From Begonia masoniana (lineage: Eukaryota > Streptophyta > Magnoliopsida > Cucurbitales > Begoniaceae), in NCBI GenBank assembly GCA_022432975.1, contig CM039511.1, forward strand, positions 48,246,902-48,310,901: a DNA stretch of 64,000 nt, read 5' to 3'. The first letter of the stretch is position 1; each line of letters opens with the position of its first letter. Below the pieces are notes generated by a model. That model was not told the DNA's origin. It saw only the letters and a program-made list of their open reading frames with translations, and did no database searches. Both the position numbers and the translations under genes were made by a program. This document shows positions 32,881 through 46,576 of the stretch, piece by piece.

Positions 32881-35800
32881 ACTTCAATCGATTTGTTCCA
32901 AAAGAGTTGAACGTATCAAGCAAATGAGGTTGAGTGTTACATGACTTGTGGTTAGAACCTAAGTTATCCATTTCACATTCAAGGTTTTAACTTGAAGTGA
33001 TGAGAACGACGTGTATTGAGGACCCAACAACCTTCTTGGACGCGAAACTAAGACTTAGTAATGCGCTTGATGAAGCATTAGAAACTTCACTTCAATCGAT
33101 TTGTTACAAAAGAGTCGATCGTATCAAGCAAATGAGGTTGAGTGTTATATGACTTGTGGTTAGAACCTAAGTTATCCATTTCACATTCAAGGTTTTAACT
33201 TGAAGTGATGAGAACGACGTGTATTGAGGACCCAACCACCTTCTTGAAGCGAAACTAAGACTTAGTAATGCGCTTGATGAAGCATTAGAAACTTCACTTC
33301 AATCGATTTGTTCCAAAAGAGTTGAACGTATCAAGCAAATGAGGTTGAGTGTTACATGACTTGTGGTTAGAACCTAAGTTATCCATTTCACATTCAAGGT
33401 TTTAACTTGAAGTGATGAGAACGACGTGTAGTGAGGACCCAACAACCTTCTTGGATGCGAAACTAAAACTTAGTAATGCGCTTGATGAAGCATTAGAAAC
33501 TTCACTTCAATCGATTTGTTCCAAAAGAGTTGAACGTATCAAGCAAATGAGGTTGAGTGTTACATGACTTGTGGTTAGAACCTAAGTTATCCATTTCACT
33601 TTCAAGGTTTTAACTTGAAGTGATGAGACCGACGTGTATTGAGGACCCAACAACCTCATTGGACGCGAAACTAAGACTTAGTAATGCGCTTGATGAAGCA
33701 TTAGAAACTTCACTTCAATCGATTTGTTCCAAAAGAGTTGAACGTATCAAGCAAATGAGGTTGAGTGTTACATGACTTGTGGTTAGAACCTAAGTTATCC
33801 ATTTCACATTCAAGGTTTTAACTTGAAGTGATGAGAACGACGTGTACTGAGGACCCAACAACCTTCTTGGACGCGAAACTAAGACTTAGTAATGCGCTTG
33901 ATGAAGCATTAGAAACTTCACTTCAATCGATTTGTTCCAAAAGAGTTGAACGTATCAAGCAAATGAGGTTGAGTGTTACATGACTTGTGGTTAGAACCTA
34001 AGTTATCCATTTCACATTCAAGGTTTTAACTTGAAGTGATGAGAACGACGTGTATTGAGGACCCAACAACCTTCTTGGACGCGAAACTAAGACTTAGTAA
34101 TGCGCTTGATGAAGCATTAGAAACTTCACTTCAATCGATTTGTTCCAAAAGAGTTGAACGTATCAAGCAAATGAGGTTGAGTGTTACATGACTTGTGGTT
34201 AGAACCTAAGATATCCATTTCACATTCAAGGTTTTAACTTGAAGTGATGAGAACGACGTGTATTGAGGACCCAACAACCTTCTTGGACGCGAAACTAAGA
34301 CTTAGTAATGCGCTTGAAGAAGCTTTAGAAACTTCATTTCAATTGATTTGTTCCAAAACAGTTGAACGTATCAAGCAAATGAGGTTGAGTGTTACATGAC
34401 TTGTTGTTAGAACCTAAGTTATCCATTTCACTTTCAAGGTTTTAACTTGAAGTGATGAGAACGACGTGTATTGAGGACCCAACAGACTTCTTGGACGCGA
34501 AACTAAGACTTAGTAATGCGCTTGATGAAGCATTAGAAACTTCACTTCAATCAATTTGTTCCAAAATAGTTGAACGTATCAAGCAAATGAGGTTGAGTGT
34601 TACATATCTTGTGGTTAGAACCTAAGTTATCCATTTCACATTCAAGGTTTTAACTTGAAGTGATGAGAACGACGTGTACTGAGGACCCAACAACCTTCTT
34701 GGACGCAAAACTAAGACTTAGTAATGCGCTTGATGAAGCATTAGAAACTTCACTTCAATCAATTTGTTCCAAAAGAGTTGAACGTATCAAGCAAATGAGG
34801 TTGAGTGTTACATGACTTGTGGTTAGAACCTAAGTTATCCATTTCACTTTCAAGGTTTTAACTTGAAGTGATGAGAACGACGTGTATTGAGGACCCAACA
34901 GACTTCTTGGACGCGAAACTAAGACTTAGTAATGCGCTTGAAGAAGCATTAGAAACTTCACTTCAATCGATTTGTTCCAAAACAGTTGAACGTATCAAGC
35001 AAATGAGGTTGAGTGTTACATGACTTGTTGTTAGAACCTAAGATATCCATTTCACATTCAAGGTTTTAACTTTAAGTGATGAGAACGACGTGTATTGAGG
35101 ACCCAACAACCTTCATGGACGCGAAACTAAGACTTAGTAATGCGCTTGATGAAGCATTAGAAACTTCAATTCAATCGATTTGTTCCAAAAGAGTTGAACG
35201 TATCAAGCAAATGAGGTTGAGTGTTACATGACTTGTGGTTAGAACCTAAGTTATCTATTTCACTTTCAAAGTTTTAAATTGAAGTGATGAGAACGACGTG
35301 TGTTGAGGACCCAACAACCTTCATGGACGCGAACCCAAGACTTAATAATGCGCTTGATTAAGCATTAGAAACTTCACTTCAATCGATTTGTTCCAAAAGA
35401 GTTGAACGTATCAAGCAAAATGAGGTTGAGTGTTTCATGACTTGTGGTTAGAACCTAAGTTATCCATTTCACTTTCAAGGTTTTAACTTGAAGTGATAAG
35501 AACGACGTGTATTGAGGGCGCAACAACCTTCATGGACGCGAAACTAAGACTTAATAATGCGCTTGATGAAGCGTTAGAAACTTCACTTCAATCGATTTGT
35601 TCCAAAAGAGTTGAACGTATCAAGCAAATGAGGCTGAGTGTTACATGACATGTGATTAGAACGTAAGTTATCCATTTCACATTCAAGGTTTTAACTTGAA
35701 GTGATGAGAACGACGTGTATTGAGGACCAAAAAACCTTCTTGGATGCGAAACTAAGACTTAGTAATGCGCTTGATAAAGCATTAGAAACTTCACTTCAAT

Positions 35801-38049
35801 CGATTTGTTACAAAAGAGTCGAATGTATCAAGCGAATGAGGTTGAGTGTTACATGACTTGTGGTTAGAACCCAAGTCATCAATTTCACTTTTAAGGTTTT
35901 AACTTGAAGTGATGAGAACGACGTGTATTGAGGACCCAACAACCTTCATGGACGCGAAACTAAGACTTAGTAATGCGCTTGATGAAGCATTAGAAACTTC
36001 ACTTCAATCGATTTGTTCCAAAAGAGTTGAACGTATCAAGCAAATGAGGTTGAGTGTTACATGACTTGTGGTTAGAACCTAAGTATCCATTTCACATTCA
36101 AGGTTTTAACTTGAAGTGATGAGAACGACGTGTATTGAGGACCCAACAACCTTCTTGGACGCGAAACTAAGACTTAGTAATGCGCTTGATGAAGCATTAG
36201 AAACTTCACTTCAATCGATTTGTTCCAAAAGAGTTGAACGTATCAAGCAAATGAGGTTGAGTGTTACATGACTTGTGGTTAGAACCTAAGTTATCCATTT
36301 CACATTCAAGGTTTTAACTTGAAGTGATGAGAACGACGTGTATTGAGGACCCAACAACCTTCATGGACGCGAAACTAATACTTAGTAATGCGCTTGATGA
36401 AGCATTAGAAACTTCACTTCAATCGATTTGTTCCAAAAGAGTTGAACGTATCAAGCAAATGAGGTTGAGTGTTACATGACTTGTGGTTAGAACCTAAGTT
36501 ATCCATTTCACATTCAAGGTTTTAACTTGAAGTGATGTGAACGACGTGTATTGAGGACCCAACAACCTTCTTGGACGCGAAACTAAGACTTAGTAATGCG
36601 CTTGAAGAAGCTTTAGAAACTTCATTTCAATCGATTTGTTCCAAAACAGTTGAACGTATCAAGCAAATGAGGTTGAGTGTTACATGACTTGTTGTTAGAA
36701 CCTAAGTTATCCATTTCACTTTCAAGGTTTTAACTTGAAGTGATGAGAACGACGTGTATTGAGGACCCAACAACCTTTTTGGATGCGAAACTAACACTTT
36801 GTAATGCGCTTGAAGAAGCATTAGAAACTTCACTTTAATCAATTTGTTCCAAAAGAGTTGAACGTATCAAGCAAATGAGGTTGAGTGTTACATGACTTAT
36901 GGTTAGAACCTAAGATATCCATTTCACATTCAAGGTTTTAACTTGAAGTGATGAGAACGACGTGTATTGAGGACCCAACAACCTTTATGGACGCGAAACT
37001 AAGACTTAGTAATGCGCTGGATGAAGCATTAGAAACTTCACTTCAATCGATTTGTTCCAAAAGAGTTGAACGTATCAAGCAAATGAGGTTGAGTGTTACA
37101 TGACTTATGGTTAGAACCTAAGTTATCCATTTCACATTCAAGGTTTTAACTTGAAGTGATGAGAACGACGTGTATTGAGGACCCAACAACCTTCTTGGAC
37201 GCGAAACTAAAACTTAGTAATGCGCTTGATGAAGCATTAGAAACTTCACTTCAATCGATTTGTTCCAAAAGAGTTGAACGTATCAAGCAAATGAGGTTGA
37301 GTGTTACAGGAATTGTGGTTAGAACCTAAGTTATCCATTTCACATTCAAGGTTTTAACTTGAAGTGATGAGAACGACATGTACTGAGGACCCAACAACCT
37401 TCATGGACGCGAAACTAAGACTTAGTAATGCGCTTGATGAAGCATTAGAAACTTCACTTCAATCGATTTGTTCCAAAACAGTTGAACGTATCAAGCAAAT
37501 GAGGTTGAGTGTTACATGACTTGTTGTTAGAACCTAAGTTATCCATTTCACTTTCAAGGTTTTAACTTGAAGTGATGAGAACGACGTGTATTGAGGACCC
37601 AACAACCTTCTTGGATGCGAAACTAACACTTTGTAATGCGCTTGAAGAAGCATTAGAAGCTTCACTTTAATCGATTTGTTCCAAAAGAGTTGAACGTATC
37701 AAGCAAATGAGGTTGAGTGTTACATGACTTGTGGTTAGAACCTAAGATATCCATTTCACATTCAAGGTTTTAACTTGAAGTGATGAGAACGACGTGTATT
37801 GAGGACCCAACAACCTTCATGGACGCGAAACTAAGACTTAGTAATGCGCTTGATAAAACATTAAAAACTTTACTTCTATCTATTTTTTCCAAAAGAGTTG
37901 AACGTTTCAAGCAAATGAGGTTGAGTCTTAGATTACTTGTGGTTAGAACCTAAGTTATCTATTTCACATTCAAGGTTTTAACTTGAATTGATGAGAACGA
38001 CGTGTATTGAGGACCCAACAACCTTCATGGACGCGAAACTATGACTTAG
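32881..38049 (+). repeat. 208-bp satellite array between D and the solo LTR
   Basis: About 24.8 plus-oriented monomers, the most regular block in the window. Consecutive copies between 33321 and 34153 are spaced exactly 208 bp. Variant types GTTGTTAGAACC, AAGATATCC, GAAGAAGC and CCAAAACAG recur at multiples of the monomer length. Confidence 0.95.
36640..37800 (+). repeat. Four-monomer (832 bp) higher-order spacing
   Basis: A variant block at 36640-36960 recurs at 37472-37792. It includes CCAAAACAG, CTTGTTGTTAG, ACTAACACTTTGTAATG (36789 and 37621), CTTCACTTTAATC and AAGATATCC, with 832 bp between copies. The intervening monomers are less similar, so this is a tandem duplication of about four monomers with later change. 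Confidence 0.7.
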
Positions 38050-40498
38050 TGTAACACCCGACAACTTCAACCAGGTGACTTCCTAACTGTATTAACAGTC
38101 ATGAACATTCAATCTTCACGGTTTAGAGTTTTATACCAAGAATAACTAATTTCATGTGGAATTAAACTAGGTTGGGTGGCAAAGTTGTAATAATGGAGGG
38201 TGATGACCATTATATAAAGAAAAAGGAAATGTTTTAAACCTCATTTAAGCCACTGTAGCCGACACCTTCCTTTTCGGCGATTTCTTCTCTCCCGAGCTCT
38301 TGCTCTCTGCTTTCAGCATACTCTCTTCGACGATCGGTTTTCTCTGCCACTACTCGACTACTCTGTGCCCGAGGTATTCAATAGACAATGTAGCTATCTG
38401 TTAGTTTGTTAGCCCTGTTTTCTACTCAGCATTGGATTTTCCAATGGCCGACTAATAATAAGAACATTTGAAATCTGTGAGTGGGAATGCTTTTATCAAA
38501 TCGATTCTGGACATTTAAAACAACCACCCCTGAGTTATCGGTAATCGAATCTGTCTGTTTTGGTTTTGGGATTTCAGACTACATTGAGTATTAAACTAAG
38601 AATTCGAGAATGACTCTTAGCTATTAGACCCTAGGATGACTTGTGAGTAGAACTTTTAGGATTTTGTTTTAACTACTGTAATGTAAATGTTTTAGGTAAA
38701 GAAGTCTGAGGAAAAGGAGCTCTCATTGCTAAGGACACCAGTTAAGTGAATGTATAGGATTTCCGGCCAATAGGGCCCTACATCACAAGGATGTTAGATA
38801 GTAAATGATATGACGATTAGAGGTTATTATGCTACAGTCTAGTACTTATGTTGACGTTTAGTCTAATGGTAAGTTTTCATACTAGATGAATGTTCTGTTC
38901 TGTAGCCTGAATGAGTTAAGAATTCCAATGTTCATGCATTATCAATGTTTTATGCACATGAAAATGTTATAAAAGCATGTTTTCTCATGAACAAGATAAG
39001 ATGATAAAATCCCTGCAACGTGGTTGAGTGAGGGTTGGGGGCGGTTCGGCGTATGTCACAGTCCAAAGAAGGACATATGAATACGACCCGCAGTAGGGAC
39101 CATGATCAAACTCACTGTCGAACCTCCTTTACCGGCACAAATCCTCTCTCATTCCACACAACTTAATTGATGATTATGAACAATGATTACGAATGATGAT
39201 TATGATTCATGATTATGGATGATGATTATGAACAAGAAAAAACTTATGACCATGTATTTCTCTGAATTATGCATTCATGCATTCATATTATTGTTGCATT
39301 CCTCACTAAGCATTAGGCTTATAGTTGAACCTTACGATGTAGGTAAAGAGTTAATAGGTGAGGATTCCCAATTCCAAGAGAACGTTTAAAGCTGGTTGCT
39401 GGAGGATGCTCAGTGTGACAGTGCAAGGTTGGATAGGCGATTAAGCTCCCTGGTTATGCTCATAGTAAGTCAGAAAAGCTTACGATGAACAGATGACTAA
39501 GTAGAACAGAATTTCTTATAACAATGAGATTCGGATTTGAATGGTTTGTCTTTAGAGTCTGATTACGATTTTAAGGATTATTGAATAGTTTGTTTTACTT
39601 AAGCCTTCCGCTATGCGTATTTTGAATGAGTTTATGATCCTTACTCATTGAGGTTTATAGTTACTAAGTTAAGATTCGGGTGAGTTATGGTATGTTCTAT
39701 TGAATGAGGTTGTTTGATGATTATGGTGTTTACTGCCGTGTGATAGAAGCTGGATAAGGCAATCATCCCGGCAGATGTAGAGAGTTTAAGCCATCGGATG
39801 ATGGAAGTGATATTTTGTCGTCTAGCGATCGGCAGATGTAGAGTGTTTGAGCCATCGGACGATGGAAGTACTATTTTGTCGTCTAGCGATCGGCAGATGT
39901 AGAGAGTTTAAGCCATCGGATGATGGAAGTGCTATTTTGTCGTCTAGCAATCGGCAGATGTAGAGAGTTTAAGCCATCGGATGATGGAAGTGCTATTTTG
40001 TCGTCTAGTGATCGGTAGATGAAGAGCGTTTAAGCTATCGGAAGATGTAACTATAGTTTGTCGCCTAGTTACCGGATGATTTGAGGGTTTCCTTGTCGTT
40101 CAGTGACCGGGTCATGTTTTAATTATGCACGTGAGGAGCACATGTCCATTGGATGATGTTCCCTTATTTCATCGGATGATGTAGAGAGTTTCTTTACCGG
40201 ATGGTATAAACACGGTTTTGTCGTCTAGGGACCGGTAGATGTGGTTTTGTTCCTCTATTGGTCGATGCAGTCTAAAGCTAAAAGTTTTCTTCACTAGCCG
40301 ATACACATTGCACTGCCCGCCGGCAGATGCGTCATGTTTTCCTTGCCGGTTGAGGCTTAGCGAATTGCGTATGACATCTTGAGTTAAGTTATGTTTCAAA
40401 AAAAAATACACTACTAATAATGAATCATGTGTGAGTAACAAAAAGTAAATAATTAAGAAGGATATGGTTTATGCGACGATCCCTCTGGGGTTGTTACA
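38050..40498 (+). mobile_element. Solo LTR of a large gypsy-type element (2449 bp)
   Basis: Starts TGTAACACCCGAC, ends GGTTGTTACA, and has target duplication CTTAG on both sides (38045-38049 and 40499-40503). A TATA box (TATATAAAG) lies at 38209-38217. There is no primer site, internal region or second LTR, so this is a solo LTR left by LTR-LTR recombination. Length and TGTAACACCC start suggest a Tekay/Del-type chromovirus; that assignment is from memory of family features and is tentative. The short ORF at 40169-40441 is not credible as a gene. Confidence 0.85.
39770..40074 (+). repeat. 61-bp minisatellite inside the solo LTR
   Basis: Units starting GGCAGATGTAGAG at 39770, 39831, 39892, 39953 and a variant at 40014 give a constant 61-bp period. 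Degenerate derivatives with CGGATGAT and TTTGTCG motifs continue to about 40340. Confidence 0.85.
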
Positions 40499-43400
40499 CT
40501 TAGTAATGCGCTTGATAAAGCATTAGAAACTTCACTAAAATCGATTTGTTCCAAAATAGTTGAACGTATCAAGCAAATGAGGTTGAGTGTTACATTACTT
40601 GTGGTTAGAACCTATGTTATCCATTACACATTCAAGGTTTTAACTTGAAGTGATAAGAACGATGTGTATTGAGGACCCAACGACCTTCATGGACGCGAAA
40701 CTAAGACTTAGTAATGCGCTTGATGAAGCATTAGAAACTTCACTTCAATCGATTTGTTCCAAAAGAAGTGAACGTATCAAGCAAATGAGGTTGAGTGTTA
40801 CATTACTTGTGGTTAGAACCTTAGTTATCTATTTCACATTAAAGGTTTCAACTGGAAGTGATGAGAACGACGTGTATTGAGGACCAAACAACCTTCATGG
40901 ACGCGTAATTAAGACTTATAATACGCTTGATGAAGCATAAGAAACTTCATTTAATCGATTTGTTCCAAAAGAGTTGATCGTATCAAGCAAATGAGATTTA
41001 GTGTTACATGATTTGTGGTTAGAACTCAAGTTATCCAATTCACAATCAAGGTTTTCACTTGAAGTGATGAGAACGAGGTGTATTAAGGACCCAACAACCT
41101 TCATGGACGCGTAACTAAGACTTAGTAATGCGCTTGATGAAGCATAAGAAACTTCACTTCAATCGATTTATTTCCAAAAGAGTTGATCGTATTAAGCAAA
41201 TGACGTATAGTGTTACATGAATTAAGGTTACAATCTAAGTTATCCATTTCACATTCAAGGTTTTAACTTGAAGTGATGAGAACGACGTGTATTGAGGACC
41301 CAACAACCTTGATGGACGAAAAACTAAGACTTAGTAATGCGCTTGATGAAGCATTAGAAACTTCACTTCAATCGATTTGTTCCAAAAGAGTTGAACGTAT
41401 CAAGCAAATGAGGTTGAGTGTTACATGACTTGTTGTTAGAACCTAAGTTATCCATTTCACATTCAAGGTTTTAACTTGAAGTGAAGAGAACGACGTGTAT
41501 TGAGGACCCAACAACCTTCATGGACGCGTAATTAAAACTTATTAATGCGCTTGATTAAACATAAGAAATTTCATTTCAATCGAATTTTTCCAAAAGAGTT
41601 GAACGTATCAAGCAAATGAGGTTGAGTGTTACATGACATGTGGTTAGAACCTAAGTTATCCATTTCACATTCAAGGTTTTAACTTGAAGTGATGAGAACG
41701 ACGTGTATTGAGGACCCAACAACCTTCATGGACGCGAAACTAAGACTTAATAATGCGCTTGATGATGCATTAGAAACTTCACTTCAATCGATTTTTTCCA
41801 AAAGAGTTGAACGTATCAAGCAAATGTAGGTTGAGTGTTACATGAATGTGGTTAGAACCTAAGTTATCCATTTCACATTCAAGGTTTTAACTTGAATTGA
41901 TGAGAACGACGTGTATTGATGACCCAACAACCTTCATGGACGCGAAACTAAGACTTAGTAATGCGCTTGATGAAGCTTTAGGTTTCACTTCAATCGATTT
42001 GTTCCAAAAGAGTTGAACGTATCAAGCAAATGAGGTTGAGTGTTACATGATTTGTGGTTAGAACCTAAGTTATCCATTTCACATTCAAGGTTTTAACTTG
42101 AAGTGATGAGAACGACGTGTCTTGAGGACCCAACAAACTTCATGGACGCGAAAATAAGACTTAGTAATGCGCTTGATGAAGCATTAGAAACTTCACTTCA
42201 ATCGATTTGTTCCAAAAGAGTTGAACGTATCAAGCAAATGAGGTTGAGTGTTACATGACTTCTGGTTAGAACCTAAATTATCCATTTCACATTCAAGGTT
42301 TTAACTTGAAGTGATGAGAACGACGTGTATTGAGGACACAACAACCTTCATGGACGCGAAACTAAGACTTAGTAATGCGCTTGATGAAGCATTAGAAACT
42401 TCACTTCAATCGATTTGTTCCAAAAGAGTTGAACGTATCAAGCAAATGAGGTTGAGTGTACATGACTTGTGGTTAGAACCTAAGTTATCCATTTCACATT
42501 CAAGGTTTTAACTTGAAGTGATGAGAACGACGTGTATTGAGGACCTAACAACCTTCATGGACGCGAAACTAAGACTTAGTAGTGCGCTTGATGAAGCATT
42601 AGAACTTCACTTCAATCGATTTGTTCCAAAAGAGTTGAACGTATCAAGCAAATGAGGTTGAGTGTTACATGACTTGTGGTTAGAACCTAAGTTATCCATT
42701 TCACATTCAAGGTTTTAACTTGAAGTGATGAGAACGACGTGTATTGAGGACCCAACAACCTTCATGGACGCGAAACTAAGACTTAGTAATGCGCTTGATG
42801 AAGCATTAGAAACTTCACTTCAATCGATTTGTTCCAAAAGAGTTGAACGTATCAAGCAAATGAGGTTGAGTGTTACATGACTTCTGGTTAGAACCTAAAG
42901 TTATCCATTTCACATTCAAGGTTTAACTTGAAGTGATGAGAACGACGTGTATTGAGGACCCAACAACTTTCATAGACGCGAAACTAAGACTTAGTAATGC
43001 GCTTGATGAAGCATTAGAAACTTCACTTCAATCGATTTGTTCCAAAAGAGTTGAACGTATCAAGCAAATGAGGTTGAGTGTTATATGACTTGTGGTTAGA
43101 ACCTAAGTTATCCATTTCACTTTCAATGTTTTAACTTGAATTGATGAGAACGACGTGTATTGTGAGGACCCAACAACCTTCATGGACGCGAAACTAATTC
43201 AATCGATTTGTTCCAAAAGAGTTGAACGTATCAAGCAAATGAGGTTTACATGACTTGTGGTTAGAACCTAAGTTATCCATTTCACATTCAAGGTTTTAAC
43301 TTAAAGTGATGAGAACGACGTGTATTTAAGACCCAACAACCTTCATGGACGCGAAACTAAGACTTAGAAATGCGATTGATTAAGCATTAGAAACTTCACT

Positions 43401-46007
43401 TCAATCGATTTGTTCCAAAAGAGTTGAACGTATCAAGGAAATGAGGTTGAGTGTTACATGACTTGTGGTTAGAACCTAAGTTATCTATTTCACTTTCAAG
43501 GTTTTAACTTGAATTGATGAGAACGACGTGTATTGAGTACCCAACAACCTTCATATACGCGAAACTAAGACTTAGTAATGCGCTTGATGAAGCATTAGAA
43601 ACTTCACTTCAATCGATTTGTTCCAAATGAGTTGAACGTATCAAGCAAATGAGGTTGAGTGTTACCTGACTTGTGGTTAGAACCTAAGTTATCCATTTCA
43701 CTTTCAAGGTTTTAACTTGAATTGATGAGAACGACGTGTATTGTGAGCACCCAACAACCTTCATGGACGCGAAACTAATTCAATCGATTTGTTCCAAAAG
43801 AGTTGAACGTATCAAGCAAATGAGGTTTACATGACTTGTGGTTAGAACCTAAGTTATCCATTTCACATTCAAGGTTTTAACTTGAAGTGATGAGAACGAC
43901 GTGTATTTAAGACCCAACAACCTTCATGGACGCGAAACTAAGATTTAGTAATGCGATTGATTAAGCATTAGAAACTTCACTTCAATCGATTTTTTCCAAA
44001 AGAGTTGAACGTATCAAGCAAATGAGGTTGAGTGTTACATGACTTGTGGTTAGAACCTAAGTTATCCATTTCACTTTCAAGGTTTTAACTTTAATTGATG
44101 AGAACGACGTGTATTGAGGACCCAACAACCTTCATAGACGCGAAACTAAGACTTAGTAATGCGCTTGATGAAGCATTAGAAACTTCACTTCAATCGATTT
44201 GTTCCAAATGAGTTGAACGTATCAAGCAAATGAGGTTGAGTGTTACCTGACTTGTGGTTAGAACCTAAGTTATCCATTTCACTTTCAAGGTTTTAACTTG
44301 AATTGATGAGAACGACGTGTATTGTGAGCACCCAACAACCTTCATGGACGCGAAACTAATTCAATCGATTTGTTCCAAAAGAGTTGAACGTATCAAGCAA
44401 ATGAGGTTTACATGACTTGTGGTTAGAACCTAAGTTATCCATTTCACATTCAAGGTTTTAACTTGAAGTGATGAGAACGACGTGTATTTAAGACCCAACA
44501 ACCTTCATGGACGTGAAACTAAGATTTAGTAATGCGATTGATTAAGCATTAGAAACTTCACTTCAATCGATTTGTTCCAAAAGAGTTGAACGTATCAAGC
44601 AAATGAGGTTGAGTGTTACATGACTTGTGGTTAGAACCTAAGTTATCCATTTCACTTTCAAGGTTTTAACTTTAATTGATGAGAACGACGTGTATTGAGG
44701 ACCCAACAACCTTCATAGACGTGAAACTAAGACTTAGTAATGCGCTTGATGAAGCATTAGAAACTTCACTTCAATCGATTTGTTCCAAAAGAGTTGAACG
44801 TATCAAGCAAATGAGGTTGAGTGTTATATGACTTGTGGTTAGAACCTAAGTTATCCATTTCACTTTCAATGTTTTAACTTGAATTGATGAGAACGACGTG
44901 TATTGTGAGGACCCAACAACCTTCATGGACGCGAAACTAATTCAATCGATTTGTTCCAAAAGAGTTGAACGTATCAAGCAAATGAGGTTTACATGACTTG
45001 TGGTTAGAACCTAAGTTATCCATTTCACATTCAAGGTTTTAACTTGAAGTGATGAGAACGACGTGTATTGAAGGACCCAACAACCTTCATGGACGCGAAA
45101 CTAAGACTTAGTAATGCGATTGATTAAGCATTAGAAACTTCACTTCAATCGATTTGTTCCAAAAGAGTTGAACGTATCAAGCAAATGAGGTTGAGTGTTA
45201 CATGACTTGTGGTTAGAACCTAAGTTATCCATTTCACTTTCAAGGTTTTAACTTTAATTGATGAGAACGACGTGTATTGAGGACCCAACAACCTTCATAG
45301 AAGCGAAACTAAGACTTAGTAATGCGCTTGATGAAGCATTAGAAACTTCACTTCAATCGATTTGTTCCAAAAGAGTTGTACGTATCAAGCAAATGAGGTT
45401 GAATGTTACATGACTTGTGGTTAGAACCTAAGTTATCCATTTCACATTCAAGGTTTTAACTTGAAGTGATGAGAACGACGTGTATTGAGGACCCAACAAC
45501 CTTCATGGACGAAAAAACTAATTCTTAGTAATGGTCTTGATGAAGCATTAGAAACTTCACTTCAATCGATTTATTCCAAAAGAGTTGAACGTATTAAGCA
45601 TATGAGATTGAGTGTTACATTACTTGTGGTTAGAACCTATGTTATCCATTTCACATTCAAGGTTTTAACTTGAAGTGATCAGAACGACGTGTATTGAGGA
45701 CCCAACAACCTTCATGGACGCGAAACTAAGACTTAGTAATGCGCTTGATGAAGCATTAGAAACTTCACTTCAATCGATTTGTTCCAAAAGAGTTGAACGT
45801 ATCAAGCAAATGAGGTTGAGGGTTACATGACTTGTGGTTAGAACCTAAGTTTTCCATTTCACATTCAAGGTTTTAACTTGAAGTGATGAGAACGACGTGT
45901 ATTGAGGACACAACAACCTTCATGGACGCGAAACTAAGACTTAGTAATGCGCTTGATGAAGCATTAGAAACTTTACTTAAATCGATTTGTTCCAAAAGAG
46001 TTGAACG
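40499..46007 (+). repeat. 208-bp satellite array between solo LTR and Cassandra
   Basis: About 26 monomer equivalents in plus orientation. The left part (40500-41250) is the more diverged, with ACGCGTAATTAAGAC and GCATAAGAAAC variants. The right half contains the 581-bp higher-order repeat. Confidence 0.95.
43190..45400 (+). repeat. 581-bp higher-order repeat with a shortened monomer, four copies
   Basis: AAACTAATTCAATCG occurs at 43191, 43772, 44353 and 44934, exactly 581 bp apart. Each unit has three monomers. One has lost about 43 bp between AAACTAA and TTCAATCG plus 6 bp at GAGGTTTACATGAC. The next has GTATTTAAGACCC (a variant in the last copy) and GCGATTGATTAAGC. The third has TTCATAGACG or a variant. 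This is the clearest higher-order structure in the window. Confidence 0.92.
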
Positions 46008-46094
46008 TGCAACGACCCCTCATCCCAGCAAGATATTGTCCGCTCCGGGGATTGGGCCGCAGCCCAATATCCTCCCCTCACGACTTTGTTTGGC

Positions 46095-46176
46095 GAGAGC
46101 ACTTCCCGGAAGGTCACCCAACCTGGAATTACTCTCGCCGAAGCCCTCTTAACTTCGGAGTTCTTATGGGATCCGT
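46095..46176 (-). ncRNA. 5S rRNA-like segment in Cassandra 3' LTR
   Basis: On the minus strand it matches the 3' two thirds of plant 5S rRNA: GGATCCCAT, AGAACTCCGAAGTTAAG, GGCGAGAGTA, GGTTGGGTGACC and GGGAAGT. These include the A-box, intermediate and C-box promoter elements of 5S genes. Substitutions against functional 5S show it is the retroelement version. Confidence 0.85.
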
Positions 46177-46576
46177 TGTCAATTGAGCTCCAAAACGCGT
46201 CTTGCTATCTTGAGAGGGATCTCTTCCATATGTTTCATTTCCATGTTCTTCCCCAAGCGATGTGGGTTTGTAACGGGCCCTCTTTCAAAGATAGAACCCT
46301 CCGGCCCAGGTCAGCACCAGGATCCGCAGAGCTTTACCCACCTCCGGCCCAGGTCAGCCCTAGGATCCGCGGAGAATGGGTGGTCCTCACAGTGGTCGTT
46401 GAAAGAGGAGTCGTCACAATCACCCCCCCTTGGGGGCCCAACGTCCTCGTTGGCCACATTTTCGGTTGGGTACAGGCTTTGATACCATTTGTAACGACCC
46501 CTCATCCCAGCAAGATATTGTCCGCTCCGGGGATTGGGCGGCAGCCCAATATCCTCCCCTCACGGCTTTGTTTGGC

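Noticed and set aside
40169..40441. 90-codon minus-strand ORF in the solo LTR
   Set aside because: No family resemblance; it overlaps the degenerate 61-bp repeats and the LTR end.
46095..46176. A functional 5S rRNA gene
   Set aside because: Only about two thirds of 5S is present, with several substitutions, and it lies inside Cassandra LTRs with target duplication around the element.
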